Origin: Acrocarpospora catenulata | GTDB lineage: Bacteria; Actinomycetota; Actinomycetes; Streptosporangiales; Streptosporangiaceae | Direction: 5' to 3' | Length of the DNA: 63,239 bases | Assembly: GCF_018476525.1 (NCBI RefSeq) | Contig: NZ_JAHCST010000054.1 | Span: 1-63,239, forward strand | In this document: positions 35,850 to 44,749 of the stretch, in pieces | How positions within the stretch are numbered: the stretch's first letter is position 1 | Layout: the number at the start of each line of letters is the position of its first letter | Made by a program: the position numbers and the translations under genes | Notes under the pieces: generated by a model | The model's database searches: none | The model's input: only the letters and a program-made list of their open reading frames with translations | Told to the model about the DNA's origin: nothing

Positions 35850-37319
35850 TCACAGCGCGGGCGTCGGCCAGGTGTGCACGGGTTCGTTGGTGTGCATGTG
35901 GTCGATGTAGCGGAGGGTCATCTGGCGGAGCGCCTCGTGGCCGCCGCCCAGCGCCCGTACGGTGTCCACCTGCCAGGCGGCCCCGGTCACGCCGGTCAGG
36001 CAGCGCTGCTCGATGACGCCGAGCAGCCGGTCCCGGTGCGCGGGGGCCACCCCCCACCCGTCCAGCCCCTCGTGCGCCAGCGGCAGCAGCCGCCGCAGGA
36101 TGAGCTCGGTGGCCGGGACCTCGCCGAGACCTGGCCAGTAGAGCCGCGCCTCGATGCCGTGCCGGGCGGCGGCGCGCAGGTTCTCCTCGGCCACCGCGAA
36201 CGACATCTGCGTCCAGACCGGCCGCTCGGCCAACGGCAGCACCCGCATCAGCCCGTAGTAGAAGGCCGCGTTGGCGGCGATGTCGAGCACGGTGGGCCCG
36301 GCCGGCAGCACCCGGTTCTCCACCCGCAGATGCGGCAGCCCCCGGACGACCTCGTAGACGGGCCGGTTCCAGCGGTAGACGGTCCCGTTGTGCAGGGAGA
36401 GCTCCGCCATGGTGGGAACGCCGCCGCAGTCCAGCACCTCCCGCGGGTCCTCCTCCTCGCACAGCGGCAGCAGCGCGGGGAAGTACCGAACGTTCTCCTC
36501 GAACAGGTCGAAGACCGAGGTGATCCACCGTTCCCCGAACCAGACGCGAGGCCGTACGCCCTGGGCCTTCAGCTCCTCCGGACGGGTGTCGGTGGCCTGC
36601 TCAAAGAGGCTGATCCTGGTCTCCTGCCAGAGCTGCCTGCCGAACAGGTAGGGCGAGTTGGCCGCCACCGCGACCTGGGCGCCCGCGATGGCCTGGGCCG
36701 CGTTCCAGTGCGCGGCGAACGCGTTGGGGCTGACCTGCAGGTGCAGCTGCGCGCTGGTGCAGGCGGCCTCGGGGGTGATGCTGTCGGCGTAGGTGTCCAG
36801 GCGCTCCACGCCCTCGATGAGGATGTGCATGTCCTCACCGCGGGCCGCGAAAACCTGCTCGTTGAGCAGCTGGTAGCGAGGATTGGCCGACAGGGTGGCC
36901 TCGCTCACGTCGGACTCCCGCAGGGTGGGCAGGATGCCCACCAGCACCAGGTGCCCGCCCACGGTGGCGGCCCGCTCCTCGGCGCGGTTGAGCCGCCGCC
37001 GTACGGTCTCCTCCAGCTCGCCAGGACCGTCCCCGGACAGGTCCTGCGGCTCGACGTTTATCTCAACGTTGAACTGCCCCAGTTCGGCGCCCCAGTTCGG
37101 TTCCGCGATAGCCGACAGCACCTCGGCGTTCCGCATCGCGGGCTCGCCCCGCTCGTCCACCAGGTTGAGCTCGATCTCCAGTCCCGCCAGGCTCCGTTCC
37201 GGCTCGAAGCGGGACTCGCGCAACATCTCGGCGAGCACGTCCAGGGACCGCCGGATCTTGTCACGGTACCGCCGACGGTCCTCACGGCTGAAGGTCACGG
37301 CGGGTACGTCACGTCCCAT
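35850..37319 (-). CDS. GCS2-family ligase (glutamate-cysteine-ligase-like), long form
   Basis: 489-residue ATP-dependent carboxylate-amine ligase related to plant-type glutamate-cysteine ligases, with the glutamate-rich start LAGLEIELNLVDERG, the FNVEINVEP segment, HLQVSP and RVENRVLPAGPT. It is about 100 residues longer than the YbdK-type protein at 9452-10633 and belongs to a different subfamily. ATG 37319 has no Shine-Dalgarno but lies only 27 nt after the response-regulator stop, so co-transcription is likely. Role is unproven; actinobacteria use mycothiol rather than glutathione, so another product is likely. Confidence 0.88.
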   Translation of the reverse strand: MGRDVPAVTFSREDRRRYRDKIRRSLDVLAEMLRESRFEPERSLAGLEIELNLVDERGEPAMRNAEVLSAIAEPNWGAELGQFNVEINVEPQDLSGDGPGELEETVRRRLNRAEERAATVGGHLVLVGILPTLRESDVSEATLSANPRYQLLNEQVFAARGEDMHILIEGVERLDTYADSITPEAACTSAQLHLQVSPNAFAAHWNAAQAIAGAQVAVAANSPYLFGRQLWQETRISLFEQATDTRPEELKAQGVRPRVWFGERWITSVFDLFEENVRYFPALLPLCEEEDPREVLDCGGVPTMAELSLHNGTVYRWNRPVYEVVRGLPHLRVENRVLPAGPTVLDIAANAAFYYGLMRVLPLAERPVWTQMSFAVAEENLRAAARHGIEARLYWPGLGEVPATELILRRLLPLAHEGLDGWGVAPAHRDRLLGVIEQRCLTGVTGAAWQVDTVRALGGGHEALRQMTLRYIDHMHTNEPVHTWPTPAL

Positions 37320-37346
37320 GTTTCGAGCGTCGCACGCCGGGACGGT

Positions 37347-37985
37347 TCAGACCAGACGCCGGGCGGTGGCCCATCGGGAGAGTTCGTGCCGGTTGGACAG
37401 CTGGAGCTTGCGCAGCACCGAGGACACGTGCGTCTCCACGGTCTTCACCGAGATGAACAGCTCCTTGGCGATCTCCTTGTACGCGTAGCCGCGCGCGATC
37501 AGCCGGAGCACCTCACGCTCCCGGGTGGTCAGCGAGTCCAGCTCGGGGTCGATCGGCGGGGCCTCGGTGGAGGCGAACGCGTCGAGCACGAAGCCGGCCA
37601 GCCGGGGCGAGAACACCGCGTCCCCCTCGGACACCCGGAGCACCGCGTCGGTCAGCTCGGCGCCGTTGATGGTCTTGGTGACGTAGCCGCGCGCCCCGCC
37701 CCGGATGACGCCGATCACGTCCTCGGCCGCGTCGGAGACCGACAGGGCCAGGAAGCGGACCTGGGAGCCGGCGCCGAGCACCCGGCGGAGCACCTCCTGG
37801 CCGCCGCCCCCGGGCATGTGCACGTCCAGCAGCACCACGTCCGGCTGGAGCTCGGCGATGGTCCGTACGGCGGTCTCCACGTCCTCTGCCTCGCCGACGA
37901 CCTCGATGGCGGGCCCCAGCTCGGCCCGCACCCCCGACCGGAACAGCCGGTGGTCGTCGACGATCAGCACACGTACGGTCTTCAT
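37347..37985 (-). CDS. LuxR/NarL-type response regulator
   Basis: 212-residue two-component regulator. The receiver domain (about 5-120) has the acidic pair DD in LIVDDHRLF, phospho-acceptor Asp in VVLLDVHMP and the lysine in VTKTIN. The C-terminal LuxR HTH (about 145-205) has LTTREREVLRLIA and KEIAKELFISVKTVETHV. ATG 37985 is 3 nt after the stop of the sensor kinase gene, so the two are a cognate pair. It may control the divergent PspC-type operon and its own operon; this is inference. Confidence 0.96.
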   Translation of the reverse strand: MKTVRVLIVDDHRLFRSGVRAELGPAIEVVGEAEDVETAVRTIAELQPDVVLLDVHMPGGGGQEVLRRVLGAGSQVRFLALSVSDAAEDVIGVIRGGARGYVTKTINGAELTDAVLRVSEGDAVFSPRLAGFVLDAFASTEAPPIDPELDSLTTREREVLRLIARGYAYKEIAKELFISVKTVETHVSSVLRKLQLSNRHELSRWATARRLV

Positions 37986-37988
37986 CGC

Positions 37989-39170
37989 TCAGGTGGTCCT
38001 CTTCATCGTCAACATGATCTCGGTGCCCTCGCCGGGGGCGGTCTTGACCCGGGCGCCGCCGCCGTTCCGCTCCATCCGGCCGATGATCGACTGGCGGATG
38101 CCCATGCGATCCTCCGGCACGTCGTCGAGGGTGAAGCCCTTGCCCCGGTCCCGGACGAAGAGGGTGACCTCGTCCGGCTCGATCTCCAGGTAGACCGAGA
38201 TGACCGGAGATTCAGAATATTTCGCCGCGTTCACCATCGCCTGCCGGGCCGCGTGGAGCAAGGCCACCAACTGCTCGTCCAGCTCGCAGTCGCCGACGCA
38301 GACGATCTCGATGGGCACGCCGTGCGCGTCCTCCTCCTCGGCCGCCACCCGGCGCACGGCCGCCGCCAGGGTGGCGTCCGCGTCCTGCCGGGGCTGGTAG
38401 AGCCAGTTGCGCAGCTCGCGTTCCTGGGACCTGGCCAGCCGGAGCACCTCGCGCGAGTCGTTCGCGTTGCGCTGGATCAGGGTGAGGGTGTGCAGCACCG
38501 AGTCGTGCACGTGCGCGGCCACCTCGGCCCGCTCCTCCTGGCGGATGCGCTCGGTCCGCTCCTTCTGCAGTTCCTTCCAGAGGCTGGCCAGCCAGGGCGC
38601 GGCGATCAGGGCGATGCCGCCGACCACCACGGCGGTGAACATCAGGCCGGTGCCGGCCTGGGCCAGCTGGTCCTGGGCGGCCAGGAAGCCGATCGCGCCG
38701 ACCACCACCAGCAGCAGGCCGAGGCCGGCCCGCACCCACTTCTGCCGCACCTGGCCGACCGTGGTGGTCATCCAGCGCTGGCGGCGGCCGGGGTCGGCCT
38801 GCTGCCACATGATCAGGGAGCCGATGCCGCCGACCGCGATCGGCCAGGTGGCCACCCCGCCGGCCGCCGCCCCGGTGAGCAGGGCGACCACCGCCAGCAC
38901 CAGGCCGACCAGGCCGTAGGCGGCCACCTGCCCCCAGTCCCTGCCGCGATCACGGTCGGCGGTCTCGCTGGAGGTGAACATCCACAACGCCGCGTACGCC
39001 ACGATGCCGAGGCCGTTCAGCGCCGTGAGCAGCACGAAGGCGAGTCGCAGCACGACCGGGTCGAGCCGCAGCTGGGCGGCCGCCCCCTGCGCGACCCCGG
39101 CGACCACCCGGCCGTCCAGCGGCCTGGTCAGTTTGGGGAACGCCGGTGTGGCGTCAGGATTCTCAGACAT
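37989..39170 (-). CDS. PspC-domain sensor histidine kinase
   Basis: Membrane sensor kinase of 393 residues. An N-terminal PspC domain (about 14-75; RPLDGRVVAGVAQGAAAQL) is followed by further hydrophobic segments, a HisKA_3 dimerisation helix with the phospho-acceptor His in HVHDSVLHTL, and a compact HATPase (NAAKYSE, DRGKGF). The architecture is like sensor kinases that monitor envelope stress or wall antibiotics. ATG 39170 is the likely start. The 114-nt gap to the divergent PspC/LiaF-like gene should hold promoters for both directions. A long upstream extension of this frame antisense to the divergent gene is rejected. Confidence 0.94.
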   Translation of the reverse strand: MSENPDATPAFPKLTRPLDGRVVAGVAQGAAAQLRLDPVVLRLAFVLLTALNGLGIVAYAALWMFTSSETADRDRGRDWGQVAAYGLVGLVLAVVALLTGAAAGGVATWPIAVGGIGSLIMWQQADPGRRQRWMTTTVGQVRQKWVRAGLGLLLVVVGAIGFLAAQDQLAQAGTGLMFTAVVVGGIALIAAPWLASLWKELQKERTERIRQEERAEVAAHVHDSVLHTLTLIQRNANDSREVLRLARSQERELRNWLYQPRQDADATLAAAVRRVAAEEEDAHGVPIEIVCVGDCELDEQLVALLHAARQAMVNAAKYSESPVISVYLEIEPDEVTLFVRDRGKGFTLDDVPEDRMGIRQSIIGRMERNGGGARVKTAPGEGTEIMLTMKRTT

Positions 39171-39284
39171 CGCCTCTGCATCGTCACATGTCGCCTCAGC
39201 GTATGCATCAGGGCAAGTCCCTGAGACGGAGTTCAGGGGTTCCCCCGATGGCAGACCACCCCCGGCAACGACCACGATGGGACC

Positions 39285-40658
39285 ATGACCGAGACACCTG
39301 CCGCGCCGGAGGCGCCCCCGGACCCGCGTGAACGCTTCCTGCAGCGCAGCGCCGAGGGCCGCATGCTCACGGGGGTGTGCGCGGGACTCGGCAGGTTCAG
39401 CGGGATGGACCCGGTGCTGTTCCGGGTGGGTTTCGCGATCCTGGTGCTCGGCTCCGGTATCGGGATTTTTCTGTACATAGCGGCGTTCTTGCTGATGCGC
39501 GAGACCGACGGCCGCCCCGGCTACCTGGAGCAGTGGACCCGGCGGATCTTCGACGCGGAGACCGTGCTGGCCCTGCTCACCGCGGTGTTCGCGTTCGGCC
39601 TGATCATCAACATGGCCTCCGGCGGCATCGGCCGGGGCACCATCGTGGTCGGCACGCTGCTGGCCGTCGCGCTGCTGGCCGCGCACGCCCGGGGCGTCGA
39701 CCTGGTCTCCCTGGCCCGCTCCCTCCCGGACCGGATGACCGGCCGCCGGGGCATGAGCCGCGCCCCGGAGAGCGCTTTCACCCGTCCGAGCCCGTTCCCG
39801 CCACCACCGCCGCCGTTCCGGCCGGAACCGGCCATGCCGCCCACCCCGGGCCCGTACGGCGCCGCCCCCCAGCCGGAGGGCTACCGCAGCCTGGCGGACC
39901 TGGCCAGGGAGGCCAGAGGGGCGGCCTTCACGCAACCCTCCCAGGCGTACGGATCGGCGGAACCTTTCGCCCCTCGGGGGCCGTACGCACGTAAACCGAT
40001 GCAGGAGCCGGAAAAGAAGCGGCCGCGCGAAGTCAAGCAGAAGCGGCCGAAGTCGTTCGTCGGGGGACTCACGATCTGCCTGGCGCTCATCGTTGGAGGC
40101 ATCATGGTGGCGGTCCAGCAGTCCGGGACCGGCACGATCAGCCTGCCGATCATCGGCGGGGCCGTCCTGGTCACCATCGGCGCGGGGCTGCTGGTGGCCA
40201 CCTGGTTCGGCCGTGGCGCGGCGCTGATCGCGGCCGGCACGATCGTCTCGCTGGTGCTGGTCGCGGGGGCGAGCGTCAGCGGACTGCCGAAGAAGGTCGG
40301 CAGTTACACCTGGCATCCGGTCGACGTCGCGCAGGCGGCCAAGACCTACACGGTCGGCATCGGCGAGGGCCGGCTCGACCTGAGCGACCTGAAACTGCCC
40401 GAGGGGAGCAGGACCAGGTTCGACGCCTCGATCTCGCTGGGACAGCTGATCGTGCTGCTACCGCCGGACGCCCGGGTGGAGGTCTTCGGCTACACCCGGC
40501 TCGGCGACATCAAGATCGACCACCAGGTGGAGGACGGCACCGACGTGACCTTCAACCGGGTGCTCGACCCGGAGGTCCCCCCCAAGGGCGACGCCGCAGT
40601 CATCGAGCTGTACGTCAAGGCGGGCATCGGCGACGTGGAGGTGCGGCGTGCGGCCTGA
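39285..40658 (+). CDS. PspC-domain membrane protein with LiaF-like C-terminal domain
   Basis: 457-residue envelope protein. An N-terminal PspC domain (about 20-80; RMLTGVCAGLGRFSGMDPVL) and two further helices are followed by a Pro-rich linker, a basic segment, three more helices, and a C-terminal LiaF/toastrack-like domain (about 355-455; GEGRLDLSDL, YTRLGDIKIDH). LiaF proteins modulate envelope-stress kinases, and this gene is divergent from one, so it is a likely accessory sensor or target. ATG 39285 has no strong Shine-Dalgarno. Confidence 0.9.
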   Translation: MTETPAAPEAPPDPRERFLQRSAEGRMLTGVCAGLGRFSGMDPVLFRVGFAILVLGSGIGIFLYIAAFLLMRETDGRPGYLEQWTRRIFDAETVLALLTAVFAFGLIINMASGGIGRGTIVVGTLLAVALLAAHARGVDLVSLARSLPDRMTGRRGMSRAPESAFTRPSPFPPPPPPFRPEPAMPPTPGPYGAAPQPEGYRSLADLAREARGAAFTQPSQAYGSAEPFAPRGPYARKPMQEPEKKRPREVKQKRPKSFVGGLTICLALIVGGIMVAVQQSGTGTISLPIIGGAVLVTIGAGLLVATWFGRGAALIAAGTIVSLVLVAGASVSGLPKKVGSYTWHPVDVAQAAKTYTVGIGEGRLDLSDLKLPEGSRTRFDASISLGQLIVLLPPDARVEVFGYTRLGDIKIDHQVEDGTDVTFNRVLDPEVPPKGDAAVIELYVKAGIGDVEVRRAA

Positions 40659-40953
40659 GCGCGACCTCGACAAGGACCTCGCCGAGGACCTGGGCGAGGA
40701 CTTCGACGAGGACCCGGACAGGGCGCACAACCCGTGGGCGAGCCCGACGGTCAGGAAACCACGGGAGCCGGCGAAACGGCGACACCGGACCGACTGGATG
40801 GCTCTGCTCTGCGGGCTGCTCTTCATCGGCTTCGGCATCCGCTACCTGACGGGCCCGCTCCCCGACCCGCTCATCATGGTCCCCATCCTGCTGGCCGGAC
40901 TGGGTTTCGCGGGGTTCATCGGGATCCTGGCCAAAGCCATCAGGAGGCGATGA
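40648..40953 (+). CDS. Small membrane protein downstream of the PspC/LiaF-like gene
   Basis: 101-residue protein with a very acidic N-terminus (ERDLDKDLAEDLGEDFDEDP), a basic stretch and two hydrophobic helices ending in KAIRRR. GTG start overlaps the preceding gene by 11 nt and has GGAGG 7 nt upstream, so it is translationally coupled. No family recognised beyond a small actinobacterial membrane protein; it is probably a partner of the PspC protein. Confidence 0.8.
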   Translation: MRPERDLDKDLAEDLGEDFDEDPDRAHNPWASPTVRKPREPAKRRHRTDWMALLCGLLFIGFGIRYLTGPLPDPLIMVPILLAGLGFAGFIGILAKAIRRR

Positions 40954-41060
40954 AAGGGGCAGCCCGGAACCAGGTGATGAGTGTGACGGGTTGACCGGGG
41001 AAGCCACGGGCGTACGTTCAAATTGTCCGTTATCACTTCCACCTGCGGCGTGGAGGAACA

Positions 41061-41534
41061 ATGCCCCGGATCACCGTCACCGTCGACGGCACCAAGTACG
41101 AGGAAGAGGTCGAACCCCGCCTGCTCCTCGTGCACTTCCTACGAGACCGGCTGGGCCGCACCGGGACCCCGGTCGGCTGTGACACCACCAACTGCGGGGC
41201 CTGCACGGTCCTGCTGGACGGCCTGAGCGTCAAGAGCTGCTCGGTGCTGGCCGTACAGGCGGACGGCGGTGACGTCGTCACCGTCCAGGGCCTGGCGGAC
41301 GGCGGTGAGCTGCACCCGATGCAGCGCGCCTTCCACGAGGAGCACGCGCTGCAGTGCGGGTACTGCACGCCGGGCATGATCATCGCCTCCATCGACCTGG
41401 TCAACGGGAACCCCGACCCCACCGAGACGGAGATCCGGGAGGGGCTGGAGGGCAACCTCTGCCGCTGCACGGGCTACTGCAACATCGTGCGGGCCGTACG
41501 GCGCGGCGCCGAGCTGATGCGGGCCGAGCCATGA
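41061..41534 (+). CDS. Molybdenum hydroxylase small (2Fe-2S) subunit, CO-dehydrogenase-like
   Basis: 157-residue electron-transfer subunit. The N-terminal plant-type 2Fe-2S site ([10 protein letters not shown] and a later Cys) and the C-terminal site ([15 protein letters not shown]) are intact. It passes electrons from the molybdenum centre of the large subunit towards the FAD subunit. ATG 41061. Its TGA overlaps the start of the large subunit (ATGA). The subunit order small-large-medium is the one typical of form II cox clusters. Confidence 0.95.
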   Translation: MPRITVTVDGTKYEEEVEPRLLLVHFLRDRLGRTGTPVGCDTTNCGACTVLLDGLSVKSCSVLAVQADGGDVVTVQGLADGGELHPMQRAFHEEHALQCGYCTPGMIIASIDLVNGNPDPTETEIREGLEGNLCRCTGYCNIVRAVRRGAELMRAEP

Positions 41535-43864
41535 CCGAGACCGAAATCGGCCGGGCCCGACGCCGCAAGGAAGACGCACGCCTGATCACCGGCCGCACCC
41601 AGTGGACGGACAACATCCAGGTCCCCGGCCTGCTGCACGTGGCCTACCTGCGCAGCCCGCTGGCGCACGCCCGGATCACCCGGGTGGACGTGTCGGCGGC
41701 CAGGTCCCGCCCCGGGGTGGTGGCCGCCTTCAGCGGGCAGGACTTCGCCGCCGAACAGGGCAGCCTGCCCTGCGCCTGGCCGGTCAGCGACGACGTGGTG
41801 ATCCCCGACCACCCGCCGATGGCGGTGGACACGGTCAGGTACGCCGGGGAGGCGGTGGCCTGTGTGATCGCCACCGACCGGTACAAGGCGGCGGACGCGC
41901 TGGACGCCATCGAGATCGACTACGACCCCCTGCCCGCCGTGACCGACATGCCCTCGGCGCTGGCCGACGGCTCCCCGCTCGTACACGAAGCCGGTAACAA
42001 GGCGTTCACCTGGACCTTCGCCCAGGGCGACATCGAGGCCGCGTTCCGCGACGCGCCGGTCGTGGTGGAGCGCACCTACGTGCAGCAGCGGCTGATCCCG
42101 ACCGCGATGGAGCCGCGCGCGGTGGTCGCCCAGACCGACGGCGACTCCTTCACGTTGCACACCTCCACCCAGATCCCGCACGTGCTCCGGGTCATGCTGG
42201 CGGCCACCACCGGCGTCCCCGAGCACAAGCTCCGGGTGATCGCCCCCGACGTGGGCGGCGGCTTCGGCTCCAAGCTCCAGGTCACCGCGGAAGAGGTGCT
42301 GGGGCTGCTGATCGCCCGGCGGCTGGGACGGCCGGTCAAGTGGACCGAGTCCCGCTCGGAGGGCAACCAGACCGTGCACCACGGCCGGGACCAGATCCAG
42401 CGCATCGCGCTCGCCGCCTCGGCCGAGGGCGTGCTGCGCGGCGTGAAGGTGGACCTGCTGGCCGACATGGGCGCCTACCTGATGCTGGTCACCCCCGGCG
42501 TGCCGCTGCTCGGCGCGTTCATGTACACCGGCATCTACAAGATGGACGCCTACGACTTCGCCTGCACCGGCGTCTTCACCACCAAGATGCCCACCGACGC
42601 CTACCGGGGAGCCGGCCGCCCCGAGGCCACGTACGCCATCGAACGGGCCATGGACGAACTGGCCAAGGAGATCGGCGTCGACCCGCTGGAGATCCGCCGC
42701 CGCAACTGGATCAGGCACGAGGAGTTCCCGTACGCCACGGCGGCCGGCCTCACCTACGACTCGGGCAACTACGAGGCCGCCACCGAGCGGGCGATGGCCC
42801 TGTTCGGCTACGACAAGCTCCGCGCAGAACAGGCCGACCGCCGGGACCGGAACGATCCCGTACAGCTGGGCATCGGCGTCTCCACCTACACCGAGATGTG
42901 CGGCCTGGCCCCGTCCCGGGTGCTGGGCAGCCTGCGGTACGGCGCCGGAGGCTGGGAGCACGCCACCGTGCGCATGCTGCCGACCGGCAAGGTGGAGGTG
43001 GTCACCGGGACCAGCCCGCACGGCCAGGGCCACGAGACCGCCTGGTCGCAGATCGTCGCGGACGCGCTCGGGGTGCCCTTCGAGGACGTGGGCGTGCTGC
43101 ACGGGGACACCGCCTCGGCCCCGCGCGGCATGGACACCTACGGCTCGCGTTCCCTGGTGGTCGGCGGTATCGCCGTGCTCCAGGCCTGCGAGCGGGTGAA
43201 GGAGAAGGCCAGGACGGTGGCCGCGCACCTGCTGGAGTGCGCGCCGGACGACCTGGAGTTCACCGACGGCGCGTTCAAGGTGCGCGGCACCGGCGCGGCC
43301 AAGACCATCCAGGAGGTGGCGCTGGCCGTCTTCGCCGCCCACGACCTGCCGGAGGGCTTCGAACCGCAACTGGACGCGGGCAGCACCTTCGACCCGGAGT
43401 CGTTCTCCTTCCCGCACGGCACCCACCTGTGCGCGGTGGAGGTGGACACCGAGACCGGGATGACCACGATCCGCTCGTACGTGGCGGTGGACGACGTGGG
43501 CAACGTGGTCAACCCGATGATCGTGGAGGGCCAGGTGCACGGCGGCATCGCCCAGGGCATCGCGCAGGCGCTCTTCGAGGAGGCCGTCTACGACGCGGAC
43601 GGCAACCTGCTCACCGGCACCATGGCCGACTACCTCGTGCCGTCCGCCGCCGACCTGCCCACCTTCGTGACCGATCGCACGGTCACCCCGGCCACCTCCA
43701 ACCCGCTCGGGGTCAAGGGCGTCGGCGAGGCCGGGACCATCGCGTCCACCCCGGCGGTGGTCAACGCGGTCGTGGACGCGCTCCGGCCGTACGGGGTGCG
43801 GGACGTGCCCATGCCGTGCAGCCCGGAACGGGTCTGGCGGGCGATTCAGGGAGGTGTCGCATGA
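41531..43864 (+). CDS. Molybdenum hydroxylase large subunit, form II CoxL-like
   Basis: 777-residue molybdopterin-cytosine-dinucleotide subunit of the xanthine oxidase family. Seen motifs: VGGGFGSK, the active-site loop AYRGAGR, and GVGEAGT with the catalytic Glu. Form I CO dehydrogenases carry AYxCSFR, whose Cys binds copper; here that Cys is absent, so this is a form II enzyme whose natural substrate may be an aldehyde, purine or aromatic compound rather than CO. ATG overlaps the small-subunit stop. No maturation genes for the cofactor are adjacent. Confidence 0.93.
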   Translation: MTETEIGRARRRKEDARLITGRTQWTDNIQVPGLLHVAYLRSPLAHARITRVDVSAARSRPGVVAAFSGQDFAAEQGSLPCAWPVSDDVVIPDHPPMAVDTVRYAGEAVACVIATDRYKAADALDAIEIDYDPLPAVTDMPSALADGSPLVHEAGNKAFTWTFAQGDIEAAFRDAPVVVERTYVQQRLIPTAMEPRAVVAQTDGDSFTLHTSTQIPHVLRVMLAATTGVPEHKLRVIAPDVGGGFGSKLQVTAEEVLGLLIARRLGRPVKWTESRSEGNQTVHHGRDQIQRIALAASAEGVLRGVKVDLLADMGAYLMLVTPGVPLLGAFMYTGIYKMDAYDFACTGVFTTKMPTDAYRGAGRPEATYAIERAMDELAKEIGVDPLEIRRRNWIRHEEFPYATAAGLTYDSGNYEAATERAMALFGYDKLRAEQADRRDRNDPVQLGIGVSTYTEMCGLAPSRVLGSLRYGAGGWEHATVRMLPTGKVEVVTGTSPHGQGHETAWSQIVADALGVPFEDVGVLHGDTASAPRGMDTYGSRSLVVGGIAVLQACERVKEKARTVAAHLLECAPDDLEFTDGAFKVRGTGAAKTIQEVALAVFAAHDLPEGFEPQLDAGSTFDPESFSFPHGTHLCAVEVDTETGMTTIRSYVAVDDVGNVVNPMIVEGQVHGGIAQGIAQALFEEAVYDADGNLLTGTMADYLVPSAADLPTFVTDRTVTPATSNPLGVKGVGEAGTIASTPAVVNAVVDALRPYGVRDVPMPCSPERVWRAIQGGVA

Positions 43865-44715
43865 TTCCCGCGAGCTTCGACTACGTGCGGGCGGAGTCCC
43901 TGTCCGAGGCGTTCCAGGCGCTGGGCGCGGACGAGGACGCCAAGGTCCTGGCCGGCGGGCAGTCGCTGCTGCCGCTGCTGCGGCTCCGGCTGGCCTACCC
44001 GGCCACGCTGGTGGACATCGGGCGGCTGCCCGAGCTCAGGGGCGTCAGGGACGAGGGCGACCACCTGTTCATCGGGGCCACCACCACCCACGACGAGGTG
44101 CTGAAATCACCCCTGGTCCAGACGTACTGCCCGCTGGTGGCCCAGGCGACGGCCACGGTCGCCGACCCCGCGGTACGGCACCGCGGCACCTTCGGCGGGT
44201 CGCTGGCGCACGCCGACCCCGCCGGGGACCTGCCCGCCGTCGCGCTGGCCCTGGACATGGACCTGGTGGCCGGGTCGGCGGAGGGCACCAGGACCATCCC
44301 CGCCGCCGAGTTCTTCCTCGACTACCTGGAGACGGCGCTGGCTCCGGGCGAGCTCCTGCTCGGCGCCCGGGTGCCCAAGCTGGGGCCCGGCTGGGGATTC
44401 CACTACACGAAGTTCCACCGGGTCGCCCAGGCGTGGGCGATCGTCGGGGTCGCCGCCGCGGTGCGCCACCAGGACGGCGTGATCGCGGAGGGCCGGGTGG
44501 CGCTCACCAACATGGGCGCGGTCCCGGTCCGGGCCCGGGCGGCCGAGGCGGGCCTGCCCGGGGTCGCCCTGGACGACCGTACGGCCCTGCGTGCGGCGAC
44601 CGCCTCCGCAGACGACGCGACCGACCCCCCGTCCGATCTGCACGCCCGTCCGGACTACCGGCGCCATCTGGCCCGGGTCCTCACCGAACGGGCGATCAGG
44701 TCAGCCGCCGCATAG
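43861..44715 (+). CDS. Molybdenum hydroxylase medium (FAD) subunit
   Basis: 284-residue FAD-binding subunit of the same complex, with the flavin-site motifs AGGQSLLPLLRLR and the TFGGSLAHADPAGDLP segment. It accepts electrons from the iron-sulfur subunit and passes them to an external acceptor. ATG at 43861 overlaps the large-subunit stop (ATGA). Length is normal for CoxM-like proteins. An apparent long upstream open frame in this phase is a shadow within the large-subunit gene. Confidence 0.94.
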   Translation: MIPASFDYVRAESLSEAFQALGADEDAKVLAGGQSLLPLLRLRLAYPATLVDIGRLPELRGVRDEGDHLFIGATTTHDEVLKSPLVQTYCPLVAQATATVADPAVRHRGTFGGSLAHADPAGDLPAVALALDMDLVAGSAEGTRTIPAAEFFLDYLETALAPGELLLGARVPKLGPGWGFHYTKFHRVAQAWAIVGVAAAVRHQDGVIAEGRVALTNMGAVPVRARAAEAGLPGVALDDRTALRAATASADDATDPPSDLHARPDYRRHLARVLTERAIRSAAA

Positions 44716-44749
44716 GGTAGACAATTACGGAGAGAAACGGAGTCGAGCG

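Noticed and set aside
35838-39224. An 1128-codon plus-strand open frame
   Set aside because: It is antisense to the sensor kinase, regulator and GCS2 genes, and its His/Gly/Arg/Val-rich translation has no domain; high GC leaves such frames open by chance.
41531-43864. Annotation as a true aerobic CO dehydrogenase large subunit
   Set aside because: The loop reads AYRGAGR, lacking the copper-binding Cys of the form I AYxCSFR motif.
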